In this document: positions 27,062-35,319 of the stretch, one piece after another
Numbering within the stretch: the first letter of the stretch is position 1
Layout: each line of letters starts with the position of its first letter
Assembly: GCF_018837975.1 (NCBI RefSeq)
Contig: NZ_JAGSOY010000009.1
Span: 49,891-113,890, forward strand
Length of the DNA stretch: 64,000 bases
Direction of reading: 5' to 3'
Source: Zooshikella harenae
GTDB taxonomy: Bacteria; Pseudomonadota; Gammaproteobacteria; Pseudomonadales; Zooshikellaceae
Translations under genes and position numbers: made by a program
The notes under the pieces: model-generated
What the model saw: the letters and a program-made list of their open reading frames with translations, nothing else
Databases searched by the model: none
What the model was told of the DNA's origin: nothing

Positions 27062-28870
27062 ATGAAGAAGGATGCACAAGTGGCAGTAATACAAGCACGG
27101 GCTGGTGCACAACGGCCTGATCAGGTTTTAGATTTGCGGGGGATAGTGGAGTCACTCGTCAGTGATGGACTATTAACAGAGGCAACAGCAGAGTCGTTGC
27201 TATCAAAACGTCGTAACGCCCTGCAATCTAAAATGCATCCGCTAGAGTATTTGGCAACGCAAAAGCTTAAAGATGAGTCTCATGAGACTCAGATATTGGA
27301 TATAGATAACCTTTCTGAGTGGCTGGCTAAAAAGGCACATCAACCCTACTACCATATTGATCCATTAAAAATTGATGTTCAGTCAGTAACAAAACTCATG
27401 TCCCATGCCTATGCTGAACGTCACCAGATTTTGGCTGTAGAAGTTAATAATGATGTGGTGGTCATTGCCAGTGCTGAACCTTATGTTTTTAGCTGGGAAG
27501 ATAATTTACGGCATGTACTGCGCAAAGATATCAAGCGAGTAGTCAGTAATCCTGCCGACATTCGCCGTTATTGTGTTGAGTTTTATAAAATAGCGCAATC
27601 TGTTTCTAGGGCCACTGGTTCTGGTTCCACAAGCATGCTCAATAATTTTGAGCAAATGCTTGAACTAGGTAATCTACAGGCGCCTGATGCCAATGATCAG
27701 CACATTGTTAATATTGTTGATTGGCTATTGCAGTATGCTTTTGAGCAGCGCGCCAGTGATATTCACATTGAGCCACGACGTGAAAAAGGTATTTTACGCT
27801 TTCGAATTGATGGTGTTTTACATCAGGTTTATGAACTGCCTGCTCAAGTCTGTGCTGCAGTCACCAGTCGGTTAAAAATATTAGGGCGGATGGACGTTGC
27901 TGAAAAGCGTAAACCACAAGATGGGCGACTTAAAACCAAAAGTCCTGAAGGTAATGAGGTAGAACTCCGTTTATCCACATTGCCCACCGCATTTGGTGAA
28001 AAGTTGGTCATGCGTATTTTTGACCCTGATGTATTGCTTAAAACATTTGCAGAGCTGGGGCTTGCCCGGGAAGACGGTGATCGTTGGCAGGAAATGATTA
28101 CGCAACCAAATGGCATCGTTTTAGTGACAGGACCAACGGGATCAGGTAAGACAACAACGCTCTACTCTTCATTAAAAGAGCTGGCTACCCCCCAGGTGAA
28201 TGTGTGTACCATTGAAGACCCTATCGAAATGATAGAGCCAGCGTTTAACCAGATGCAGGTGCAGCATAATATCGATCTTAGTTTTGCCAGTGGCGTGCGT
28301 GCACTCTTACGGCAAGACCCTGATATCATCATGATTGGTGAGATTCGTGACCTTGAAACGGCTGAAATGGCCATGCAGGCTGCATTGACGGGTCACTTAG
28401 TGTTGTCAACGCTGCATACTAATGATGCCCCTTCTGCCATCACCCGGCTTATGGAGCTTGGTGTTCCTCCCTATATGATTAAAGCGACAGTGATAGGAGT
28501 CATGGCTCAACGTTTGGTTCGGACGTTATGCCCTGCCTGTAAGCAGCCGACTCAAGTTGATGAGTCGGCATGGCGTGAGTTGACCCGTCCATGGTCTGCG
28601 ACTGTACCTGGTCATGTTTGCCAGCCAGTAGGGTGCCTAGAATGTAGAGAAACTGGTTACAGAGGGCGTGTAGGTGTCTATGAGATTTTGCGCTTAACTA
28701 ACAGGGTCAAAAATCAGATTGGTGGTGAAGCAGACCTTAACTCAATGCGTAAACTTGCCTATAAAGAAGGAATGCACAGTTTAAGAGTGAGTGGGGCACA
28801 GAAAATTGCAGCAGGATTGACGACGATTGAAGAGGTATTACGCGTTACTCCCAGCTCCGAGAATCATTAA
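27062..28870 (+). CDS. GspE/PilB-family secretion ATPase, orphan
   Basis: 602-residue cytosolic hexameric ATPase of the type II secretion/type IV pilus family. An N-terminal MshEN-type domain (about 25-180) is followed by the N2 linker and the ATPase: Walker A GPTGSGKTTT near residue 357, Asp box, Walker B LLRQDPDIIMIGEIRD, His box LVLSTLHTNDAPSAI, and a tetracysteine zinc motif CPACKQ ... CLECRETGYRGR (about 490-530). All catalytic motifs are intact. No pilin, prepilin peptidase, inner-membrane or secretin gene is nearby, so it is an orphan; it may serve an apparatus encoded elsewhere. Translationally coupled to the CYTH gene. Confidence 0.9.
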   Translation: MKKDAQVAVIQARAGAQRPDQVLDLRGIVESLVSDGLLTEATAESLLSKRRNALQSKMHPLEYLATQKLKDESHETQILDIDNLSEWLAKKAHQPYYHIDPLKIDVQSVTKLMSHAYAERHQILAVEVNNDVVVIASAEPYVFSWEDNLRHVLRKDIKRVVSNPADIRRYCVEFYKIAQSVSRATGSGSTSMLNNFEQMLELGNLQAPDANDQHIVNIVDWLLQYAFEQRASDIHIEPRREKGILRFRIDGVLHQVYELPAQVCAAVTSRLKILGRMDVAEKRKPQDGRLKTKSPEGNEVELRLSTLPTAFGEKLVMRIFDPDVLLKTFAELGLAREDGDRWQEMITQPNGIVLVTGPTGSGKTTTLYSSLKELATPQVNVCTIEDPIEMIEPAFNQMQVQHNIDLSFASGVRALLRQDPDIIMIGEIRDLETAEMAMQAALTGHLVLSTLHTNDAPSAITRLMELGVPPYMIKATVIGVMAQRLVRTLCPACKQPTQVDESAWRELTRPWSATVPGHVCQPVGCLECRETGYRGRVGVYEILRLTNRVKNQIGGEADLNSMRKLAYKEGMHSLRVSGAQKIAAGLTTIEEVLRVTPSSENH

Positions 28871-29001
28871 GGCATTTCTTTATCTTTTATGTATTGATGC
28901 TGATATTAAATGTAAATACCACATGTTGTGAATAATGTGCCAAGTTATAACTGTGATAAATTCATCGCAACATTTTCATTAATTACTATTTGGAGACAGT
29001 A

Positions 29002-29916
29002 ATGGAACTGCCTATTGTTCTTATTGTACTTGTGGTATTGGCTCTGTCTTTGTTGTTCATGGCTTTTAAGTCTGTTAACCAAGGGTATGAGTGGACTGTG
29101 GAACGCTTTGGTCGCTATACCCGAACATTAACGCCTGGGCTTAATGTTATTATTCCATTTTTTGACCGAGTGGGCCAAAAAATGAATATGATGGAAACTG
29201 TATTAGATATTCCCCCTCAAGAAGTCATCAGTTGTGATAACGCGATGGTAACAATTGATGCTGTGTGCTTCTTTCAGGTTGTGAATGCGGCACAAGCTGC
29301 TTATGAAGTAAATCAGTTAGAGCATGCAATACGTAACCTGACGATGACCAATATTCGTACTGTTCTAGGGTCTCTTGAGTTAGATGCGATGTTATCTCAG
29401 CGTGATCAGATTAATGAACGGTTATTACATACAGTGGATGAAGCAACAAATCCATGGGGGGTAAAAGTCACACGGATTGAAATTAAAGATATTACACCGC
29501 CTACTGATCTGGTTGAAGCAATGGCAAATCAGATGAAAGCGGAGCGAGAAAAGCGTGCATCCATCTTGGAGGCAGAAGGTGAACGACAAGCAGAAATATT
29601 AAAAGCTGAAGGGGAAAAACAAGCTGACATACTACGAGCGGAAGGGGAACGTCAAGCAGCCTTTTTAGAAGCAGAAGCGCGAGAGCGGGCCGCTGAAGCA
29701 GAAGCCAAAGCTACCAATATGGTTTCTAAAGCGATAGCTGAGGGTAATATACAAGCCGTGAATTACTTTGTGGCTCAAAAATATGTGGATGCGTTGAAAG
29801 AAGTTGCTTCTGCTGAAACCTCCAAAGTAATCATGATGCCTCTTGAAGCATCCAGCATAATTGGTTCTGTAGCAGGTATTAAAGAACTTGTTCAAGAAAG
29901 TATGGCGAAACAATAA
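29002..29916 (+). CDS. SPFH/stomatin-like membrane protein (QmcA/PHB family)
   Basis: 304 residues, start ATG 29002 after GGAG; one N-terminal membrane helix ([20 protein letters not shown]), then the prohibitin-homology domain (about 25-190: [55 protein letters not shown]) and a long Ala/Glu-rich coiled coil (about 185-240) with repeated [22 protein letters not shown] heptads. Such proteins form large membrane-microdomain assemblies and are usually partnered with NfeD. The next gene, an NfeD homologue, starts on the last base of this stop codon, confirming the pair. Confidence 0.93.
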   Translation: MELPIVLIVLVVLALSLLFMAFKSVNQGYEWTVERFGRYTRTLTPGLNVIIPFFDRVGQKMNMMETVLDIPPQEVISCDNAMVTIDAVCFFQVVNAAQAAYEVNQLEHAIRNLTMTNIRTVLGSLELDAMLSQRDQINERLLHTVDEATNPWGVKVTRIEIKDITPPTDLVEAMANQMKAEREKRASILEAEGERQAEILKAEGEKQADILRAEGERQAAFLEAEARERAAEAEAKATNMVSKAIAEGNIQAVNYFVAQKYVDALKEVASAETSKVIMMPLEASSIIGSVAGIKELVQESMAKQ

Positions 29917-30413
29917 TGTTAATAGAATGGCTATCACACATCTCATTTTGGGTGTGGTTTGGTGTAGGGCTTTTTTGTCTCATTATTGAAGTGTTTGGCA
30001 CTGGAGGATATTTCCTGTGGATTGGGATTTCGGCAGGAACTGTTGGTTTACTTAAGTGGTTGTTTCCTAACTTAAGTTGGGAATTCCAGTTAATCATATT
30101 CTCTTTGATTGCTCTCATTAGTGCTTACAGTTGGTGGCGATATTTAAAGCACAAACCTTCTCTCCCAAATCAATCAAATCTGAACCAGAGAAGTCAGCAA
30201 TTATTAGGGCGGTGTTATGTGGTGAGTGAAGCGATTGTTGGTGGGCACGGAAAAATAAAAGTGGGAGATAGTTTCTGGATGGTAACAGGTCCAGACTTAC
30301 CTGCAGGGGTTCAAGTAAAAGTGGTTGCAGTAAATGGCATGCAGCTTCAAGTCGAAGCAATTGAGCGTCAGAATAACGCAGATGATATGCAGGAGAAAAA
30401 AGTAACTGATTAA
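29916..30413 (+). CDS. NfeD family membrane protein
   Basis: 165-residue partner of the SPFH protein. Two to three membrane helices at residues 5-75 (SFWVWFGVGLFCLIIEVFG, GTGGYFLWIGISAG) are followed by a C-terminal OB-fold (about 90-150: LLGRCYVVSEAIVGGHGKIKV, DSFWMVTGPDLPAGVQVKVVA). It lacks the ClpP-like protease domain of long NfeD proteins. ATG 29916 overlaps the preceding TAA by one base. Confidence 0.92.
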   Translation: MLIEWLSHISFWVWFGVGLFCLIIEVFGTGGYFLWIGISAGTVGLLKWLFPNLSWEFQLIIFSLIALISAYSWWRYLKHKPSLPNQSNLNQRSQQLLGRCYVVSEAIVGGHGKIKVGDSFWMVTGPDLPAGVQVKVVAVNGMQLQVEAIERQNNADDMQEKKVTD

Positions 30414-30524
30414 GTGCATACGTGGTAAGTGATTGATTTGATTTTATTAAGCCAAAAAAATAGAACATGCGTTTTATTTTTGGGTAGGTGAGACCGTATT
30501 AATCCCTACAAAGTGTGTTAAAAA

Positions 30525-30556
30525 TCCTCCGAGCTAATTATTGAAAACTCGGAGGA
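30525..30556 (+). promoter_or_regulatory. Hairpin sequestering a Shine-Dalgarno sequence
   Basis: TCCTCCGAG (30525-30533) can pair perfectly with CTCGGAGGA (30548-30556) across a 14-base loop. The right arm contains GGAGGA, the ribosome site of the 26-codon ORF starting at 30562, so the left arm is an anti-SD sequence. There is no T-tract, so it is not an intrinsic terminator of the SPFH-NfeD transcript. A translational switch is inferred. Confidence 0.55.
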
Positions 30557-30561
30557 ACATT

Positions 30562-30642
30562 ATGCTATGGACTACGCATAAAAGAATGGGTGAAGGATTT
30601 AGTATACCGAGTGTGAAAGGTATATTTTCAACTGAAGAATAG
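30562..30642 (+). CDS. Putative 26-residue small protein or leader peptide
   Basis: ATG at 30562 stands six bases after the strong GGAGG at 30551-30555 and opens 26 codons (peptide begins MLWTTHKRMG and ends FSTEE) to TAG at 30640. It is charged and soluble, with no signal peptide. It lies 23 bases before the TPR-protein gene, which has its own GAGGT site, so it could be a translated leader coupling expression of that gene. The hairpin overlapping its ribosome site strengthens the idea that it is really translated. I recognise no family. Confidence 0.45.
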   Translation: MLWTTHKRMGEGFSIPSVKGIFSTEE

Positions 30643-30665
30643 TTGCGTAATAAGTGAGGTCAAAA

Positions 30666-31529
30666 ATGATCAATAGTTGGTTTGGAACAAAGGTATGGTT
30701 GTGGATCACAGCTGCTGTTTGTTTCACGTTTGGTAGTTTATGTATGGCTGATTTGCCTGCAGAAATTGAAGTTGACCGCTTTATTTTGGCTGCTAAGAAA
30801 CATATTGAACAGGGAAATTACGGCCAAGCTGAGCAATACTTACAAAAAGCTATTGCATTGCAGGTCACGCCACCAGATGAGTTTTATTTTATTTATGGCA
30901 AGGTTTTATTTCAAAACAAAAAAATGGATCAAGCACAGGAAAATATTGAACGCTATTTAAAAAGAACAGGAAAAGAAGGAGAGTATTATCAAGAAGCGTT
31001 AGGAATGTTTACGAATATTGAAGAATATAAACAAAAAGATCAGCAAAAAAAAGCAGCGATTAGTTCAGTAGATAAAAGCGATGTTATAAAAATAGAACCA
31101 AGTAAAATGGATAAGGTGGTAAATAACCTTAAGTCGCAATACAAAACTTCAAGTGAAATTATTGCTTTAGAATCCTATATCAATGAATTGCTTTCTGAAT
31201 ATGCCCTGAGAAAGGGTAAAGTAATTAATTTAAATAAAGCAGCAGATGAGCTGTACACTATTAATGCTAAAAATCCTGGAGAATTAATAGTTACTAAGGC
31301 AACAAGAGTAGCAGGTGATAGCGATAAACAATTACAAAATACAGTGTTAAAGATTTATGGCGTCACTACAGATATTAAATATAATTGTTCAAATCTGGAT
31401 AATACTTGTTGGATTAAACACCCAGTTACACTAGAGCGATGGATGGCTATCCGAGGTAGTGAAAATGTTGCCAATAAAATAACTAGATTTATTGGGGAGC
31501 TTATAAAATATAAACAAAAAGAAGGTTGA
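30666..31529 (+). CDS. Exported TPR protein of unknown function
   Basis: 287 residues from ATG 30666 with GAGGT five bases ahead. A signal peptide (MINSWFGTKVWLWITAAVCF ... CMA) precedes two or three TPR helices (about 35-115: FILAAKKHIEQGNYGQAEQY, FYFIYGKVLFQNKKMDQAQE). A Lys/Gln-rich coiled linker (115-160) leads to a C-terminal domain of unknown type with one likely disulfide (CSNLDNTC). It sits between the SPFH-NfeD pair and the propeptide/metzincin modules; a link to either is not shown. Base composition is more AT-rich than the flanking housekeeping genes. Confidence 0.65.
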   Translation: MINSWFGTKVWLWITAAVCFTFGSLCMADLPAEIEVDRFILAAKKHIEQGNYGQAEQYLQKAIALQVTPPDEFYFIYGKVLFQNKKMDQAQENIERYLKRTGKEGEYYQEALGMFTNIEEYKQKDQQKKAAISSVDKSDVIKIEPSKMDKVVNNLKSQYKTSSEIIALESYINELLSEYALRKGKVINLNKAADELYTINAKNPGELIVTKATRVAGDSDKQLQNTVLKIYGVTTDIKYNCSNLDNTCWIKHPVTLERWMAIRGSENVANKITRFIGELIKYKQKEG

Positions 31530-32185
31530 ATAACTTTAAAGTTAAAAGATGAGTTTTAAGAGGGTATCAGCCATAGTTCTTCTGTCTCTAATAATATATA
31601 TTTTTATATAATAAAAGGTTAATACCCTTTGAACTCTCTTTGGTTTAGATGTTAACTATTATTTTTAATGTTTTCGGTAGAGAGTGGTAAAGTATTTTTA
31701 TATCAGTCTCTGAAAAAGTGGATAATGCCTATTAGAAATTGGAAAGTGGCATTAAATCAATTTATGATTTAGTTTGAAAATAGACTCAGATCCTATATTT
31801 AAAACCAGGTAGTGGAGACACAGAAATATTTACAGGGGGCATTGTGTATTCTTGGTTGTAGGTATGATTATTATGTAGTAGTTCACACTACCTGATGTTC
31901 TTATCTGTTGTTAGACGTTTCTCATAATTTTACCTCTGTGTGGTTGTCAATGCTTCTCTCAAAGAGAGTTTCTTCTATCCTGGGATCATCTGTCTTACAG
32001 TAAATGATTACTGTCGCTTAAGCTGCGTGAACATATCTACAACATATACAATTACTGAAGTGTCTTTTATTTTATTGTGCAAGATATCGCATAAAGCATA
32101 ATAAGCCCTCTTTATACTCCTAAGAAGTGTTTCCTGAACATGTTTACCAAGAGCTGTAGTTTGCTTCTTAAGAGGTCCCATTTTT
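31530..32185. other. AT-rich intergenic region before module A
   Basis: 656 bases. It must carry the promoter of the first propeptide gene. A partial long-range inverted repeat (AGAGGGTAT near 31560 with ATACCCTTT near 31621) may end the TPR transcript. No ORF with a ribosome site was found. Confidence 0.4.
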
Positions 32186-32905
32186 ATGAAGAATTCGAAA
32201 ATAATTATAGGTGCTGGTGCACTGCTGGTAGGTGTTTGTGCTGCCGTAGTTTTGACGCCTGCACTGAAAACCAAACCGGCCAGTAGTGTTCAATCAGTCA
32301 GTAGTACAGCGGGTGAAAAAGCACAATCTGTGGCGCCAGTAAAATCAGATAACGCTTCAGCTGCTCCAAGTCAAGCGGAAACAACGGCTGAAGCTGTCAG
32401 TAACCAAAAAGATATTCCATTACCTGAACCTGGTCCACAGCTAGCTGAAGTTGATCCAAACGAAGTGATCAATATGTGGAAAGTGGATGATAAACACCCA
32501 ACGTCTGAAGATGGTGGTGTGACGGCTTACAATGTTCAAGTTGATCCCACTATCGTTACCAGTCTCCAAATGGGGCAAACCCTGGAGTTTGAAATACCTC
32601 AACTTAATCAGTCGTATAAAGCTCAGCTTACTTCTACACATAACCAGTTAGATGATGTTCATGTTTTTAAAGGAAAAATTGAAAATGGAAGTAACGTTGA
32701 AAATGTGATTGTTACTCGTGGAGAAATAGAAACGTATGTAACAGTTTCAACTGAGCAAGGGGTTTACACCACTCGTATTGACAACAAAACTGGTAGAAGC
32801 ACTGTGGTGAGTGAAACGGATCGCTTACGCACGATTACTAATTTTAATGATGCTCTACCTGCACCTGAAGTCCCTATAACGCCACCTCAAAAAGATAATG
32901 GCTAA
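32186..32905 (+). CDS. Stand-alone propeptide-like exported protein A
   Basis: 239 residues. An N-terminal hydrophobic helix (KIIIGAGALLVGVCAAVVL) acts as uncleaved anchor or signal; a 60-residue Ser/Ala/Thr/Glu low-complexity tether follows, then a compact beta domain (about 90-230): MWKVDDKHP, VQVDPTIVTSLQMGQTLEFEIP, STHNQ, VFKGKIENG, ENVIVTRGEIETYVTVST, GVYTTRIDNKTG. This domain matches the pattern of N-terminal propeptides that precede metzincin-type secreted proteases (target-strand 'WxGxxxG...ESxLVxxG' elements), but is encoded alone. Similar proteins start at 35715 and 38908. The metzincin-like gene A begins 67 bases downstream, so the two are probably co-transcribed and interact. Role as foldase, inhibitor or tether is inference. 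Confidence 0.65.
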   Translation: MKNSKIIIGAGALLVGVCAAVVLTPALKTKPASSVQSVSSTAGEKAQSVAPVKSDNASAAPSQAETTAEAVSNQKDIPLPEPGPQLAEVDPNEVINMWKVDDKHPTSEDGGVTAYNVQVDPTIVTSLQMGQTLEFEIPQLNQSYKAQLTSTHNQLDDVHVFKGKIENGSNVENVIVTRGEIETYVTVSTEQGVYTTRIDNKTGRSTVVSETDRLRTITNFNDALPAPEVPITPPQKDNG

Positions 32906-32972
32906 ATAAATATTTTTATAAGATTAAGTAGCCACTGCAGCGTTTAGGGTTGTATGTAGGAGAAAAGAAGAA

Positions 32973-34802
32973 ATGGCAAGTCAAATAAAACGATCGATAA
33001 TGGGGCTTAGTTTCTTAACAGCCTCTGTTCTATCTGCCTCAGCTGTAGCTGAGACAGTTGATGTTATGCTGATGTATTCGCCAGAAGTGGCAGAAAACAC
33101 AGACATAAAAGCAAAAATGGCATCCTGGGTAGAGTATGCGAATACAGTTTATAAAAATAGTGAGCTTAATTTAAAGTTGCGCTTAGTGCATTCAGGAACG
33201 CTAAGCAAAGACTATGGAAACATTGATCAGGAAACACTTAAGAAACTGACGGATGACGGTGAGGTGTCCAAGCTGCGCCAAGAGAAGGGGGCAGATATTG
33301 TCAGTTTTGTGACTACCCGTACAGGAGACAAGTGTATTGTGTCCTGGATGCCAAAAGGTGAAAACGGAAAGTTAAAAGAAACAGCAGGTAATTTAGCGTT
33401 TAATATTTTCGGTGACTCTTGTGGTGAAAGTGCACTAGTACATGCAATAGGTCATAACTTCTCATTAGGCCATTCAGCTCGACAAAATTCGAAAGGTGGA
33501 ATGTACGCATGGGCTAGGGGGCACGGGCAAGACGGTTTATTTACCACAGTCATGGCCTATTCAAATGCATATGGTGATGCACCTCAAGTCGCGATGATGT
33601 CGACCCCGGCTTTGAAAAAGTGTAAAGATCAAACTTGTGGCGTTGATAATGAAAGTGAAGAGGGGGCTGATGCAGTCTCAAATATGAAGCAGGTGGCTGC
33701 TCAAATAGCTGCTTATATGCCAACAAAAGTTGATGATGGGAGTACTCCTCCAGGCGATGGAGACAAACCTGGAGATGGAGATAAACCCGGAGATGGCGAT
33801 CTTCCTGACACAGTTTGTAAAAAGCCAGACTTAGAAAAAGATAACCTGATTTTGCAGTCTGACTTTAATAGCGTAGATAAATGGCAGCCTTTTTACACAA
33901 GTGCTACTCAGTTAAAACAGCATGCTGTTAAACGAGAGTGTGGGCGGGATAACTTGTTACATATTACCAGCCGTAAGCAATATTATGATGGTGTGATTCA
34001 AGACCTAACAGGAAAACTTGAAGAAGATCAAAAGTATACGTTAACAGCTAAGCTGGGCATGAAAGCTGGGGATGATGGCAAAGAAAATCGAGACTTTGGT
34101 CTAGTGGCACTGCTCATTAAAAATGATCTTGGTGCCTACTACTACCAATACCTCTCAATTAAGTCCATTACCACAAATGAAATGACTGATATTAATGAGA
34201 CTTTTTCCTTACAAGCACTTGGAAAAGTAGAAAAAGTTAAATTGCTTATTTTTGGACCTAAAGGTCAACGTGATTTGCTGGTTGATGAGGTTAAAATTTC
34301 GAAATTTTCCGGTGAGACCCCTGAGCCTCCTAAAAATCCTTCCTTATTTGAGCACTCATTTGAAGAAAATGATCATGGCTGGAAACCTGCATTTGGTTCT
34401 GGTGATTTGGTACGAAAAGAGGATTTTGCCCATGGTGGTCAGTGGTCTTTAATGTCATCTGATCGAAGCCACTGGTACTCTGGACCATCAATTAACTTGA
34501 AAGGGCTTATTGAGGCAGATAAAGCTTATACCTTATCTCTTGCTGCAAGCTTGGGTAAGGATGCAAAAACAGAAGAGGATATTGATATTCAGCTCTTCTA
34601 TGTCGATGACGAAGGATATCATTGGCAACGCTTAACAACAGAAAAGCTAGGGGCAGGCGGTGCTTGGTCTGAAATTACCGCAGCCTTGCAATTTGCACCT
34701 AAAGGCTCTGTGAAGTATGCAAACTTATACATATTTGGACCTGAGCCATCAGCATCACTTTTCATTGATGATATTAGCCTGAAGCTCAATTCTGCAGAGT
34801 AA
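32973..34802 (+). CDS. Secreted metzincin-like protein A, catalytic Glu replaced by Ala
   Basis: 609 residues. Signal peptide (cut after ASAVA), metzincin-like domain (about 27-250), Gly-Asp-Lys-Pro repeat linker (259-277), then two CBM4/9-like jelly-roll modules (about 290-445 and 455-606; starts LILQSDFNSVDKWQPF and LFEHSFEENDHGWKP, each ending in a D-x-L-V-D-E-V type strand). The zinc motif reads HAIGHNFSLGH (H157, H161, H167): the position of the general-base Glu in HExxHxxGxxH is Ala158 (GCA at 33444-33446). A Met-turn (TVMAY, M194) and Cys pairs are kept. It probably binds zinc and substrate but does not cleave efficiently. AGGAG precedes ATG 32973. Paired with propeptide A upstream. 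Confidence 0.72.
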   Translation: MASQIKRSIMGLSFLTASVLSASAVAETVDVMLMYSPEVAENTDIKAKMASWVEYANTVYKNSELNLKLRLVHSGTLSKDYGNIDQETLKKLTDDGEVSKLRQEKGADIVSFVTTRTGDKCIVSWMPKGENGKLKETAGNLAFNIFGDSCGESALVHAIGHNFSLGHSARQNSKGGMYAWARGHGQDGLFTTVMAYSNAYGDAPQVAMMSTPALKKCKDQTCGVDNESEEGADAVSNMKQVAAQIAAYMPTKVDDGSTPPGDGDKPGDGDKPGDGDLPDTVCKKPDLEKDNLILQSDFNSVDKWQPFYTSATQLKQHAVKRECGRDNLLHITSRKQYYDGVIQDLTGKLEEDQKYTLTAKLGMKAGDDGKENRDFGLVALLIKNDLGAYYYQYLSIKSITTNEMTDINETFSLQALGKVEKVKLLIFGPKGQRDLLVDEVKISKFSGETPEPPKNPSLFEHSFEENDHGWKPAFGSGDLVRKEDFAHGGQWSLMSSDRSHWYSGPSINLKGLIEADKAYTLSLAASLGKDAKTEEDIDIQLFYVDDEGYHWQRLTTEKLGAGGAWSEITAALQFAPKGSVKYANLYIFGPEPSASLFIDDISLKLNSAE

Positions 34803-34823
34803 AGATTATTGCAAGTAATTATG

Positions 34824-34848
34824 GCGGGTACATTGTGCCCGCTTTTTT
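34824..34848 (+). terminator. Intrinsic terminator of module A
   Basis: GCGGGTAC (34824-34831), loop ATT, GTGCCCGC (34835-34842, one G-U pair) and six Ts. Confidence 0.9.
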
Positions 34849-34925
34849 AATTCCCTCTATATATATTTGAGAAATTTGTCACATGTATATGTGATAACAA
34901 GGAGGTGTATTGCTAGCTAAATTGA

Positions 34926-35036
34926 GATCTTTATCTCATTAATGTCGAAAAGACCATCATCTTAAATGCCAGTGTGAGTAAGTTCATTTATATTCAACAT
35001 GGAGAAACTTATACTTCCACCAGAATTAAGGAATAA
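34926..35036 (+). pseudogene. Decayed C-terminal fragment of a propeptide gene
   Basis: A 36-codon open stretch without a start encodes VEKTIILNASVSKFIYIQ, HGETYTSTRIKE and a stop. It follows the strand pattern of the propeptide C-terminal region (C: ESILVTKGSHETYITIS...VYSVRI), with matching E, F/Y-I-x-I and R-I positions. There is no upstream continuation, so it would be a remnant. Similarity is weak and short. Confidence 0.35.
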
Positions 35037-35190
35037 GAAAGCATGGATTGGTTTAGCTTGGTTGATTAGGTTAACCCTTTGATAAATTTGGCACTACTAA
35101 GGTAGTCTGGAAGTATATCAAGGCAACATTAGATCACTGTTCTATTAATAAATGAGTAAGAAATAAATAAAGTACTGGGGTTTAGCCGAG

Positions 35191-35319
35191 ATGGTTGATA
35201 AAAATCTAATAAAAGCCTGTGCCTTGATTTTTGTAGGTGTTTGCGCTGCGTTTATGCTATCACCTTACTTGCAGACATCTGAAACACCCTCTGAAGTTTC
35301 TTCTGTTGTTGTTCCTTAA
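35191..35319 (+). pseudogene. Truncated propeptide gene (N-terminal 42 codons only)
   Basis: ATG 35191 opens 42 codons to TAA at 35317. The peptide (MVDKNLIKACALIFVGVCAA, then FMLSPYLQTSETPSEVSS) closely follows the N-terminus of propeptide A (GALLVGVCAAVVLTPALKT): anchor helix with the same VGVCAA core, then the start of the tether. The beta domain is missing. It is either a decayed copy left by module duplication or a small membrane peptide that is still made. Confidence 0.6.

Noticed and set aside
32008..32274. 88-codon minus-strand ORF before module A
   Set aside because: Overlaps the start of propeptide gene A on the opposite strand and has no ribosome site or known pattern.
33744..33812. 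Short tandem repeats considered as CRISPR-like
   Set aside because: Repeats are contiguous, in frame and encode the Pro-Gly-Asp linker of protein A; no spacers.
34877..34896. TGTCACAT/ATGTGATA dyad considered as a Crp site
   Set aside because: Half-site order and spacing do not fit TGTGA-N6-TCACA; kept only as a generic dyad.
34899..34940. AAGGAGGTG followed by a TTG-started mini-ORF
   Set aside because: Only about ten codons before a stop and no similarity; a strong SD-like string alone is not enough.
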